Source of the DNA: Frankia sp. QA3 | GTDB taxonomy: Bacteria > Actinomycetota > Actinomycetes > Frankiales > Frankiaceae | Assembly (NCBI RefSeq): GCF_000262465.1 | Contig: NZ_CM001489.1 | Coordinates: 6,155,996 to 6,196,387, forward strand | DNA: 40,392 nucleotides | Direction of reading: 5' to 3' | The notes under the pieces: generated by a model | Database searches by the model: none | What the model saw: the letters and a program-made list of their open reading frames with translations, nothing else | What the model was told of the DNA's origin: nothing | Shown here: piece after piece, positions 15,080 through 23,000 of the stretch | Numbering within the stretch: the first letter of the stretch is position 1 | Layout: the number at the start of each line of letters is the position of its first letter | Program-made: the position numbers and the translations under genes

Positions 15080-15916
15080 TTAGCTCGTGGACGGCCCCGG
15101 ATGTTCCCGGGTGCCGTCAGTCGGTTCGCACCGTAGCGTACGGCTCGGCGTAACAATGATCTTCACGCTGCGATCATGCTCCTCCGTGGGGACGAGATCG
15201 AGCAGCTCCTGGTCGTACAGCACGGCGATCACCGGGACGTCGGGCGCGACCCGGCGCAGCGCGCGGTCGTAGGAGCCACCCCCCCGGCCGAGCCGCCGTC
15301 CCGCCCGGTCGACGGCGACCGCAGGGATGATCACGGCGTCGGCCCGGGACAGGTCCCCGAGCGGTGCCGCCGCGGGTGGTTCCCGGGTGCCCATGGCGCC
15401 CGGGACCAGCGTGCCGACGTGTTCGCGGAAGTCCAGGTCGAGATCGGCACGCAGCACCGGCAGCAGCACCCGGGTACCCCGGGCGAGCAGTCGGGCGAGC
15501 AGATCGGCGAGATCGGGCTCGCCGGGCAGCCCCACGTAGGCCGCGACGCAGTGGGCGTCGCCGACCTCGGGGATCTGCAGGATCCGGGTCGCCAGCACCG
15601 CCGTGTCCGTCGGTGACCAGGGCTCGTGGCGCAGAGCCAGGGAGGCCTGCCGCTGGGCCAGCAGTCGCGCGCGCAGCCTTTGCTTGGCGGCGTCCGTCGG
15701 CGGCTGCGGCCCGGACTGGGCGCCCGGCGGGCCGGCGGGTCCGCCGCCGGCTGATCCGGCTGATCCGGCTGATCCGGCTGATTTGGCTGATCCGGTCGCG
15801 GCGTCACCACCCGATCCGAGCGCCGCGCCGGCCATCGTCCGGGAGCGCGGACGGACCGTCGGCTCGGCGGCGAGCATCTCCCGATGCCGATCGGGTGGTG
15901 GGTGGTTTCCCTGCAC
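15080..15916 (-). CDS. 5-formyltetrahydrofolate cyclo-ligase
   Basis: 278 residues. The core (about 75-265) has the family marks: the Arg-rich start KQRLRARLLAQRQ, VAAYVGLPGEPDL and the ATP/phosphate-binding loop LGRGGGSYDRAL. It converts 5-formyl-THF to 5,10-methenyl-THF with ATP. The N-terminal 75 residues are an extra low-complexity segment containing a Gly-Ser-Ala repeat, encoded by a 9-bp tandem repeat near 15750-15795. GTG 15916 has a GGGAGG ribosome site eight bases away, so the extension appears to be translated. It is divergent from galU and upstream of the zinc-ribbon gene, the usual actinobacterial order. Confidence 0.9.
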   Translation of the reverse strand: MQGNHPPPDRHREMLAAEPTVRPRSRTMAGAALGSGGDAATGSAKSAGSAGSAGSAGGGPAGPPGAQSGPQPPTDAAKQRLRARLLAQRQASLALRHEPWSPTDTAVLATRILQIPEVGDAHCVAAYVGLPGEPDLADLLARLLARGTRVLLPVLRADLDLDFREHVGTLVPGAMGTREPPAAAPLGDLSRADAVIIPAVAVDRAGRRLGRGGGSYDRALRRVAPDVPVIAVLYDQELLDLVPTEEHDRSVKIIVTPSRTLRCEPTDGTREHPGPSTS

Positions 15917-16295
15917 GTTGACAGCCTCCCGCAGGTCGGCGCCGCAGGAGCGGTTGCCGGGGACTCTGACCTCGGATGATGCCGTGGAGTCGCCCAGAGG
16001 AGGGGGTTACCGGCCCGCGCGGCCACGGTGGGTCACACCCCGGACCGCCGTCGCGGCCGCCGCGGGGGCTCCACGGTCCGCGGACGGGGCGCGCGGATTG
16101 CTGCGAGCGGGTCGTCCGGGCCGTGGGAGTCGTGGGCGGCGGGTGGGCCGGGTGGGCGCCCGGCGCGCGGGGCCGGCGGCGCCATGGCCGTGCCGGTGGC
16201 GCCCGGCAGTCGGCCGCGTACCGTGTGACCTGTGCATTGCCCGTGAAGGCGGCCGCCGCGGTGCTCGTGCAGTTCGACCCGGCTAAGGTTTCCCC
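15917..16295. other. Divergent intergenic region
   Basis: About 380 bases between the divergent cyclo-ligase and galU genes. It must hold both promoters. I see no clear motif and no gene. Confidence 0.5.
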
Positions 16296-17228
16296 ATGCC
16301 AGTGACGAAGGCGGTTATTCCGGCCGCGGGTCTGGGCACTCGCTTCCTGCCGGCCACCAAGGCGGTGCCCAAGGAGATGCTGCCGGTCGTCGACAGGCCG
16401 GCTATCGAATACGTCGTCGAGGAGGCCTCTCGGGTCGGCCTGCGCGACGTCCTCCTTGTCACCAGCCGCACGAAAAAGGCGATCGAGGATCATTTCGATC
16501 GGGAGGCGGACATCGAGGCCGCGCTGGAGCGCAAGGGCGACGAGGCCCGCCTGCGCCGGGTCCGCGCGTCGGCGGAGCTCGCCGAGGTGCACTCGGTCCG
16601 CCAGCCCTCGCCGCGGGGGCTCGGCCATGCCGTCCTGTGCGCTGCCGCGCACGTGGGCGACGAGCCCTTCGCCGTCCTGCTCGGTGACGACCTCATCGAC
16701 GAGCGCGACCCGCTGCTGGCGGAGATGCTCGCGGTGCAGGCCCGCTTCGGCGGCAGCGTCATCGCCCTGATGGAGGTCCCGGAGGAACAGGTCTCCATGT
16801 ACGGCGTCGCCACGGTGGAGTCCGTCCCCACCGGGCCGGACGACCGGTACGGGATCGTGCGGATTCTGGACCTGGTGGAGAAGCCGCCGGTGGCGGAGGC
16901 GCCGAGCAACCTGGCGATCATCGGCCGCTACGTCCTGGCCCCGGAGATCTTCGAGGTGCTGCGGCACACCGAGCCCGGGCGCGGCGGGGAGATCCAGATC
17001 ACCGACGCGCTGCGGACGCTGGCGCTGCGCGCGGCGGCCGGGGACGCTGACGCCCAGCCGGTGCACGGCGTGGTGTTCACCGGCCGGCGCTACGACACCG
17101 GGGACCGGGTCGACTACCTCAAGGCGGTCATCCGGCTGGCCTGCGAGCGGGCCGATCTCGGCCCCGATCTCTATCCGTGGCTCGAGGAGTATGTCGCTGC
17201 CGGCGGCCCCAAGGGAAGTTTGTCCTAA
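16296..17228 (+). CDS. galU: UTP-glucose-1-phosphate uridylyltransferase
   Basis: 310 residues, the full length of the family. The nucleotide-binding signature AAGLGTRFLPATKAVPKEMLP is at residues 9-30, with SRTKKAIEDHFD, the metal-binding region VLLGDDLID and the late GRRYDTGDRVDYLKA all in place. It makes UDP-glucose from UTP and glucose-1-phosphate for cell envelope and storage polymers. ATG 16296 has AAGG eight bases upstream. It heads the rightward run galU-moeA-moaC-mog-rimJ-sepX, though 280 bases separate it from moeA, so that gene may have its own promoter. Confidence 0.95.
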   Translation: MPVTKAVIPAAGLGTRFLPATKAVPKEMLPVVDRPAIEYVVEEASRVGLRDVLLVTSRTKKAIEDHFDREADIEAALERKGDEARLRRVRASAELAEVHSVRQPSPRGLGHAVLCAAAHVGDEPFAVLLGDDLIDERDPLLAEMLAVQARFGGSVIALMEVPEEQVSMYGVATVESVPTGPDDRYGIVRILDLVEKPPVAEAPSNLAIIGRYVLAPEIFEVLRHTEPGRGGEIQITDALRTLALRAAAGDADAQPVHGVVFTGRRYDTGDRVDYLKAVIRLACERADLGPDLYPWLEEYVAAGGPKGSLS

Positions 17229-17510
17229 TTCATGGGTTTTCCTCCGATTGTCGTCACCCCGATTGACCTGGTTGCATTCGTTTAACCTTGACGCTTCCGG
17301 CGTGGCCGGGAACGCTCCCGGGATCGGCCCGGGCGCGATCGGCGCGCAGGTCGCCGTGGATCGGCGGATCGCCCACGGGTGCGTGACACCCGCGCGGCCG
17401 CCGATGCAATGGAGGTGTCCGGGCTCCGATGGCCGTAGCCCGGATGATGCCGGGCCGCGCCGATGGCGCCAGGCCGGCATCAACGGGCAACAGGAACGGG
17501 ACGGGCGCCC

Positions 17511-18824
17511 ATGACGACGGTGGATGAACACCTGGAGCGGATTCTCGCGGCGGTGGCGCCGACCCGCCCCCGGCGCGCCGGGCTGGAGCAGGCCCACGGC
17601 TGCGTGCTCGCCGCGGACGTCCGGGCGACGGTGGCGCTGCCCGGCTTCGACAACTCGGCCATGGACGGCTACGCCGTGCGCGCCGCCGACGTCGCCGAGG
17701 CCACCGAGGATGCCCCCACCACCCTGCCCGTCGTCGACGACATCCCGGCCGGGCCCGGCACCCCCGCGCCGCTGGAGCCCGGCACGGCGGCGCGGATCAT
17801 GACCGGCGCCCCGCTGCCCCGCGGCGCGGACGCCGTGGTCCAGCTCGAGTGGACCGACGGCGGCCGCGAGTCGGTCGCGGTCCGCCGCCCCGCCGGCCGC
17901 GGGCTGCACATCCGCCGCGCGGGGGAGGACGTCGCCCCCGGCGCGCTGGTGCTGCCGGCGGGGACGGTCATCGGCTCGGCGCAGATCGGCCTGCTCGCCG
18001 CCGTCAACGTGGCGCGCCCCCCGGTGCACCCGCGGCCCCGGGTGGCGGTGCTGTCGACGGGCACCGAGCTCGTCGAGGTCGGTTCGCCGCTCGGTGCCGG
18101 GCAGATCGTCGACTCGAACAGCCACGGCATCGCCGCCGCCGCCCGCGAGGCCGGCGCGGTCGTCCGCCGGCTGGCCGGCGTGCCCGACGAGCCCGACGCC
18201 TTCGGCAAGGCCCTCCACGGGGTGCTGGGGGACGTCGACGCGGTGGTGACCACCGGCGGGGTCAGTGTCGGCGCCTACGACGTCGTCAAGGAGGTCCTCA
18301 CCGGGACCGGCAGCGTCCGGTTCGACCAGGTGGCGATGCAGCCGGGCAAGCCGCAGGGCTTCGGCCTGGTCGAGGGCGTCCCGATCTTCACGCTGCCCGG
18401 CAACCCGGCCAGCGCGTTGATCTCCTTCGAGCTGTTCGTCCGCCCGGCGCTGCAGCGGATGCGAGGGCTGGCCGCCACAGGTCTGCCGCGGATCGTCGTG
18501 ACGGTCGGCACGGAACTGCGTTCCCCGCCCGGCCGGCGCACGTTCGTGCGGGTCGGCCTCGACCGCCTCGGCGACGACGGCCGGCCCGGCCCGGCCACCG
18601 TCGCCCGCCCGGCCGGGGGCCAGGGCTCGCACCAGCTCACCTCGCTGGCCGGCGCGCAGGCGTTGCTGATCGTTCCCGAGGACGTGACGGAGGTGCCGGT
18701 CGGCGCCCGGCTGTCGGCACTGTTGCTCGGAGCCGACTCAGGCGCCATCCTCTCCCGCATGGGCTGGGCGGATACCGACACCACGGACAAGGGCACGGGG
18801 CCTTCGGAGCCGATCGCCCGATGA
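17511..18824 (+). CDS. moeA: Molybdopterin molybdotransferase MoeA / gephyrin-like Glp
   Basis: 437 residues. Motifs: DNSAMDGYA near residue 45, TGAPLPRGADAVV, VLSTGTELVE, DSNSHGIAAAA, the VTTGGVSVGAYD loop and the LPGNPASALI loop, followed by the C-terminal beta-barrel domain. MoeA inserts molybdate into adenylylated molybdopterin. In corynebacteria the MoeA homolog at this locus (Glp) also acts in cell division with its membrane receptor GlpR; the receptor homolog is four genes downstream. Here moaC and mog follow directly with ATGA and GTGA overlaps, so a true cofactor role is likely and a second structural role is possible. ATG 17511 has only a weak GGGACGGG ribosome site. Confidence 0.92.
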   Translation: MTTVDEHLERILAAVAPTRPRRAGLEQAHGCVLAADVRATVALPGFDNSAMDGYAVRAADVAEATEDAPTTLPVVDDIPAGPGTPAPLEPGTAARIMTGAPLPRGADAVVQLEWTDGGRESVAVRRPAGRGLHIRRAGEDVAPGALVLPAGTVIGSAQIGLLAAVNVARPPVHPRPRVAVLSTGTELVEVGSPLGAGQIVDSNSHGIAAAAREAGAVVRRLAGVPDEPDAFGKALHGVLGDVDAVVTTGGVSVGAYDVVKEVLTGTGSVRFDQVAMQPGKPQGFGLVEGVPIFTLPGNPASALISFELFVRPALQRMRGLAATGLPRIVVTVGTELRSPPGRRTFVRVGLDRLGDDGRPGPATVARPAGGQGSHQLTSLAGAQALLIVPEDVTEVPVGARLSALLLGADSGAILSRMGWADTDTTDKGTGPSEPIAR

Positions 18825-19348
18825 CCGCGTCCCGGCTCACCCACGTCGACGAGCACGGCGCGGCCCGGATGGTCGACGTCACGGCCAAGGACGTCACCGC
18901 CCGCACGGCGACCGCCGCCGGCCTGCTGCGGGTCACCCCCGAGGTGGTGGGGCTGCTGCGCGGCACCGGGGTGCCGAAGGGGGACGCGCTCGGGACCGCC
19001 CGGATCGCCGGGATCATGGGCGCGAAACGCACGCCCGACCTCGTCCCGCTCTGCCATCCCATCGCGATCTCCGGGGTCACCGTCGACCTCACGGTCCGCG
19101 ACGACGGGGTGGAGATCATCGCCACCGTGCGGACGGCCGACCGGACCGGCGTCGAGATGGAGGCGCTGACCGCGGTCACCGTGGCCGGGCTGACCCTGCA
19201 CGACATGGTCAAGGCGGTCGATCCCGGCGCGGAGCTGACCGGCGTGCGGGTGCTGGCCAAGACCGGCGGACGCCACGGGGACTGGCGCGCCGGACCCTCC
19301 CGGGAGGCCGGACCGGCGGCCTCGGGCGCGGCGGGGGTGGGCCGGTGA
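18821..19348 (+). CDS. moaC: Cyclic pyranopterin monophosphate synthase
   Basis: 175 residues. It has the family motifs MVDVTAKDVTARTA, IAGIMGAKRTPDLVPLCHPI, DRTGVEMEALTAV and the catalytic-region KAVDPGAELTGVRVLAKTGG. MoaC completes conversion of the MoaA product to cyclic pyranopterin monophosphate, the first molybdenum-cofactor intermediate. The ATG overlaps the moeA stop as ATGA, so translation is coupled. The last 20 residues are Gly/Ala-rich and not conserved. No moaA is visible in the window. Confidence 0.95.
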   Translation: MTASRLTHVDEHGAARMVDVTAKDVTARTATAAGLLRVTPEVVGLLRGTGVPKGDALGTARIAGIMGAKRTPDLVPLCHPIAISGVTVDLTVRDDGVEIIATVRTADRTGVEMEALTAVTVAGLTLHDMVKAVDPGAELTGVRVLAKTGGRHGDWRAGPSREAGPAASGAAGVGR

Positions 19349-19881
19349 GCCGGTCGTCGAGCCTGCCGCCGGGAGCGCGGGCCCAGGTCGTCACGGTGTC
19401 CGACCGGGCGTACCGGGGTGTCTACCCGGACCGGTCCGGCCCGCTGCTCGTCGCCGGGCTGGCCGAGCTCGGGTTCGCCGTCGGCCCGGCGCAGGTCGTC
19501 CCCGACGAGCGGGAGCGGATCGCCGCCGCGCTGCGGGCCGCGGTTGCCGACGGGGTCGACCTGGTCGTCACCACTGGCGGGACCGGTCTCGGGCCGCGTG
19601 ACGTCACCCCCGAGGCGACCGGCGAGGTCATCGAGCGGCCGATCCCCGGGCTCGCCGAGGCGCTGCGGGCCGCGGGCCGCGACGCCGTCCCGGCGGCGGT
19701 GCTCTCGCGCGGGCTCGCCGGGACGGCCGCGGCGACGCTGGTGGTGAACCTGCCGGGCTCGACCGGAGGCGTCCGGGACGGGCTGGGTGTGCTCGCGGGT
19801 GTGGTCGGGCATGCCGTGGCCCAGATCCGCGGAGCGGATGATCATACGGGTGTGCCCGGTTTCGCCGGGACTGCGGAATAG
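19345..19881 (+). CDS. mog: Molybdopterin adenylyltransferase, MogA/MoaB family
   Basis: 178 residues. The MoaB/Mog fold is shown by VVTVSDRAYRG, VVTTGGTGLGPRDVTPEAT and the closing VVNLPGSTGGVRDGL. The enzyme adenylylates molybdopterin, preparing it for MoeA. The GTG start overlaps the moaC stop as GTGA, making a tight moeA-moaC-mog unit. MogA and MoaB cannot be separated from motifs alone. Confidence 0.92.
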   Translation: MSRSSSLPPGARAQVVTVSDRAYRGVYPDRSGPLLVAGLAELGFAVGPAQVVPDERERIAAALRAAVADGVDLVVTTGGTGLGPRDVTPEATGEVIERPIPGLAEALRAAGRDAVPAAVLSRGLAGTAAATLVVNLPGSTGGVRDGLGVLAGVVGHAVAQIRGADDHTGVPGFAGTAE

Positions 19882-19890
19882 GCCGCCGTG

Positions 19891-20523
19891 ATGCGGGCTC
19901 CGGGCTGGCCGGCCGTGCTGTCAGAGGGATCGGTGATGGTGCGGCCGCTGCGGCTGCGCGACGCCTCGGCGTGGGTGGAGGTGCGGCTGCGTAACGCCGA
20001 CTGGCTGGCCCCGTGGGAGGCGACCCCGCCTGGCCTGGTCATGGTCCGCGAGACCTGGGCGGAGCGCCAGACCATCTCGGTGTACCGGCAGATGTGGCAC
20101 CGGCTGCGCCAGCAGGCGCGGGTCGGCGTGGCGTTGCCGTTCGGGGTCGTTTTCCACGGCCGGCTCGTCGGCCAGGTGACGGTGTCGACGATTGTCCGTG
20201 GTGCCTTCAACAGCGCGCAGGTCGGCTACTGGGTGGACAGTACCTTTGCCGGCCGGGGCATCACCCCGACCGCCCTCGCGCTCGTCGTCGATCACTGTTT
20301 CGGCCCGGTCGGCCTGCACCGCGTCGAGGCCAATGTGCGCCCGGAGAACGGCGCCAGCCAGCGGGTGCTGGCCAAGCTCGGCTTCCGCGAGGAGGGCCTG
20401 CACCGGCACTATCTCGCCATCGACGGCCACTACCGCGACCACCTGGGATTCGCGCTGACGACCGAGGACGTTCCCGAGGGGCTCGTGCGCCGCTGGCGGG
20501 AGAGCCGCTACAGCCGGCCCTGA
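19891..20523 (+). CDS. RimJ-like GNAT acetyltransferase
   Basis: 210 residues. The GNAT fold is shown by VMVRPLRLRDA at the start, VGYWVDSTFAGRGITPTALAL (acetyl-CoA pyrophosphate loop region) and VEANVRPENGASQRVLAKLGFREEG, the RimI/RimJ hallmark. The function is N-terminal or side-chain acetylation of a protein; RimJ itself acts on ribosomal protein S5. It begins 6 to 9 bases after the mog stop (GTG 19888 or ATG 19891). A rimJ gene between moeA and glpR is the usual order in mycobacteria (Rv0995) and corynebacteria, so the position is conserved although the target is not known. Confidence 0.88.
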   Translation: MRAPGWPAVLSEGSVMVRPLRLRDASAWVEVRLRNADWLAPWEATPPGLVMVRETWAERQTISVYRQMWHRLRQQARVGVALPFGVVFHGRLVGQVTVSTIVRGAFNSAQVGYWVDSTFAGRGITPTALALVVDHCFGPVGLHRVEANVRPENGASQRVLAKLGFREEGLHRHYLAIDGHYRDHLGFALTTEDVPEGLVRRWRESRYSRP

Positions 20524-21043
20524 CCGCCGGCGGTTCGCACCGGGCGGGCGGGCGGCATGGGCGGCGAGCCTGACCTCCGGCCCCGATTCGTGCCCCCCGA
20601 TCCGTGCCCCCCGATCCGTGCCCCCTGATCACCGCTCCCTGATCCCCGCCACCTGATCCCCGCCCCGGATCCACCGTGGCCCGGGGGGGACCGGGGGCCC
20701 GCTTCCGGGTTATATCGGGGGTGGGGTGACGAGTTCCACTCCGCCCTGTGGCGGGTGTCGGTATCCGGACGCCCGCCCGTTGTCGTCACGGCGCGTTGTT
20801 CCGACACTCACGCCCGAGCTCATTCGCAGCTACCCGCTGGAGGCTCGTGCTATCCGCTAGTGCTTCCGTATGTCACGCCGAGCCCACACGGGGTGCTCGG
20901 AGTCGGTTAGACGACGGCTGGACGACCATCACCCATCCGATTGCGGATGCGACACGCGGGGTTCGGGTCGGTGACCACGTGGATTTCGCTCACTAGCGTC
21001 AACCTCGAAATCGCAATCCGCTGGTGGCGAGAAGAGGCTCCTC
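20524..21043. other. Gene-free leader region before sepX
   Basis: About 520 bases without a supported gene. It contains a six-copy degenerate 14-bp repeat (20581-20664), GC-rich runs near 20680, and an AT-rich patch (TTATAT near 20711). The sepX promoter is expected here; I could not fix it. Confidence 0.5.
20581..20664. repeat. 14-bp degenerate tandem repeat, six copies
   Basis: Units of the form CCCCGATCCGTGCC begin at 20581, 20595, 20609, 20623, 20637 and 20651; the last three drift to CCCTGATCCCCGCC. Confidence 0.85.
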
Positions 21044-21184
21044 ATGGTCAGCACCTCCGCGCTCGCCGCGCTTGCCGCGCCCTGCGCGGACGGTGCGTGC
21101 CCGGCGTCCGGCGTGGGGATCGTGCCGGTCCCGCCGCCGGTTCATCGCGGGATCCACACCGGTCGGACGGCGGCGCTCCGATGA
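21044..21184 (+). CDS. Possible 46-residue ORF overlapping the sepX start
   Basis: ATG 21044 (AGAGG about eight bases upstream) opens a frame of 46 codons whose TGA (21182-21184) overlaps the sepX ATG as ATGA. The product is Ala/Pro-rich with two Cys (APCADGACPASG) and no recognised family. The sepX ATG has no ribosome site of its own (the preceding bases are GGCGGCGCTCCG), so coupling through this ORF is plausible. Whether the peptide itself matters is unknown. Confidence 0.45.
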   Translation: MVSTSALAALAAPCADGACPASGVGIVPVPPPVHRGIHTGRTAALR

Positions 21185-22884
21185 GCGCCCTGATCTGGGC
21201 GGCGATTGTCGCGGTGTGGGGATTTGTGCTGATCCCCATGTGGCTGCGCCGCCACGACTCGGCGTCGGAGCCGCGTTCCACCGAGCGGTTCACGGCGGCG
21301 ATGCGGGTGCTCTCCCGCCGCCCACCGGGCCACGACGAGGCCGACCCCGATCGATTCGAGAGTGATCATGAGCGTCTCGGTGGGGTGAGAGGAACGGGTA
21401 TGTCGCACGCGGAGTCCTCCGGTCCGCGCGATCCCATCGCTCACGTGGAGTCTGCGCCTGCGGGCCCGCCGGCCGCGGAGGGCGAGCCCGGCGGCTGGAG
21501 CGACGCGCCGCCCGGCGCGGCGCGGGACTCCTACGCGGCCCGGGTAGCCGCGAGCCCGGGCGCACCCGACGCCCACGTGGACTCCGACGGCGCCGCGTCG
21601 GCCGGCTCGGTCGGGCGGCTGCTCGGCCCAGCGTCACAGCTTCGCCCAGCGTCACAGCTTCGCCCAGCGTCACAGCTTCGCCCAGCGTCACAGCTCGGCC
21701 CGGGAGCGCAGGCCGGGCCTGGGACGCCTGGCGGGCCTGGGACGCCTGGCGGGCCTGGGACGCCTGGCGGGCCTGGAACTGCGGGCAGGCCTGCAACCCT
21801 GGGCTGGCCTGGCACTCCGGGCGGGCCTGGCACTTCGGGTAGGCCTGGCACTTCGGGTAGGCCTGGCACTTCGGGTAGGCCTGGCACTTCGGGCGAGCCG
21901 CGGGTCGACTCCCGCCGCACCGTCGCCCTCCACCGGGTGGCCGCCGAGCGAGCGGTCCTGATGCGGGCGCGCCGGCAGCGGTTGATCCTGCTGGTGGCCC
22001 TGTTCCCGGTGACCATCGTGCTGGCCGCCGTGTTCGGCGGGATGTGGATCGCCGTGCAACTGCTGACCGATCTCGGGCTCGCCGGCTACATCATCCACCT
22101 GCGGCGCGCCGCCCAGATCGAGCGCCGGCTCGCGATCACCCGGGTCTCGATCGAGCGTCGGATCGAGGCCGAGCGGATCGCCCGCAGCCGCCGCCGCCCG
22201 GTCGGCTCCTCCTTCGCCTACCACGAGCGGAACTCCGGCTCGAGCACGGGCGAGCGGCACGTGCCTGCCCAGCCGGCGGAGGAGCTCACCCCGGAGGAGC
22301 TCGCGCACGCCCGAGCGGAGACGATCGACCTCGGCAGTCTGGTGACCGGTCAGCCCCCGCATCGTGACGACGCCGGGCAGGACGAGCTGTCCGCTCCGAC
22401 CCGCTGGGCGGGCGGCGGAGCCTATCCCGAGGGTCCGGCCGAGGTCGGCGAGCAGGCCGCTGGCGGCTACGCCCCCCCAGCCGCGTGGGACGACGCCGCC
22501 CCGGGCCACCCGGCGAGTGGCGGCCACGCGAAGGTCCTGGGCGGCTATGCCCCGCCCACCGGCCCCGGGGTGCCCGCCGGCTACGAGGGGGTCGAGTACG
22601 ACGAGGTCGAGATGGACGCCGACGAGGTCGCGGCGGCATCCGCCGCGTGGGTGACCGCCCGCCCGACGGTCCGTCCCCCCCGGCGGCCGACCACCTCGCG
22701 TCCCGGCCGCGTCCAGATCAACCCGCCGGGCACCCACGGTGGCCTGATCGCGCCCCCCGAGGCCGCGTCGGCCGGCGGGTCCGCGGCCGGCCCGGCGCCC
22801 CGCCAGCCCGTGGCCGGCGCCTCGGCCGGCGAGGCCCCCGCCGAGCTGGACCCGCTGCTGCGCCGGCACGCCGTGGGGAGCTGA
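21181..22884 (+). CDS. sepX: SepX/GlpR actinobacterial cell-division membrane protein
   Basis: 567 residues. An N-terminal membrane helix (2-21, ALIWAAIVAVWGFVLIPMWLR given here as WAAIVAVWGFVLIPMW) is followed at once by a basic patch, then a low-complexity region, two close membrane helices (about 268-310, LILLVALFPVTIVLAAVFGG in part as LVALFPVTIVLAA) and a charged cytoplasmic tail. This three-helix layout and the position after galU-moeA-rimJ match Streptomyces SepX, corynebacterial GlpR and Rv0996. SepX supports septum formation and FtsZ placement; GlpR anchors the MoeA-like Glp. The loop between helix 1 and 2 carries three blocks of 18-bp tandem repeats that look recently expanded. Identification is by synteny and topology. 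Confidence 0.82.
   Translation: MSALIWAAIVAVWGFVLIPMWLRRHDSASEPRSTERFTAAMRVLSRRPPGHDEADPDRFESDHERLGGVRGTGMSHAESSGPRDPIAHVESAPAGPPAAEGEPGGWSDAPPGAARDSYAARVAASPGAPDAHVDSDGAASAGSVGRLLGPASQLRPASQLRPASQLRPASQLGPGAQAGPGTPGGPGTPGGPGTPGGPGTAGRPATLGWPGTPGGPGTSGRPGTSGRPGTSGRPGTSGEPRVDSRRTVALHRVAAERAVLMRARRQRLILLVALFPVTIVLAAVFGGMWIAVQLLTDLGLAGYIIHLRRAAQIERRLAITRVSIERRIEAERIARSRRRPVGSSFAYHERNSGSSTGERHVPAQPAEELTPEELAHARAETIDLGSLVTGQPPHRDDAGQDELSAPTRWAGGGAYPEGPAEVGEQAAGGYAPPAAWDDAAPGHPASGGHAKVLGGYAPPTGPGVPAGYEGVEYDEVEMDADEVAAASAAWVTARPTVRPPRRPTTSRPGRVQINPPGTHGGLIAPPEAASAGGSAAGPAPRQPVAGASAGEAPAELDPLLRRHAVGS
21627..21894. repeat. Three blocks of in-frame 18-bp repeats inside sepX
   Basis: Block 1, four copies at 21627-21698 (encodes PASQLR). 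Block 2, three copies at 21715-21768 (PGTPGG). Block 3, four copies at 21823-21894 (PGTSGR). All keep the reading frame, and copies within a block are almost identical. Confidence 0.9.
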
Positions 22885-22950
22885 GCGGAGCACCGCCGGC
22901 GCCGAGCTGTCGCTGCCCTGCACTCGCGGCCGAGCCGGCCGTGTGCGGTC

Positions 22951-23000
22951 GAGGCGCTGGTCCGCTGAGGCGCTGCGTCCGCTGAGGCGCTGCGTCCGCT
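22951..23000. repeat. 17-bp tandem repeat between convergent genes
   Basis: Three copies of GAGGCGCTGCGTCCGCT (the first one base shorter) at 22951, 22967 and 22984, between the ends of sepX and the cyclase-family gene; the last touches the cyclase stop codon. Confidence 0.75.

Noticed and set aside
17264..17290. TTGACC followed by a TTTAAC-like box upstream of moeA
   Set aside because: The spacer is about 12-13 bases, too short for a normal promoter.
15804..18632. 942-codon minus-strand open frame opposite galU and moeA
   Set aside because: It is the antisense of two well-supported genes; long antisense frames are expected at this GC content.
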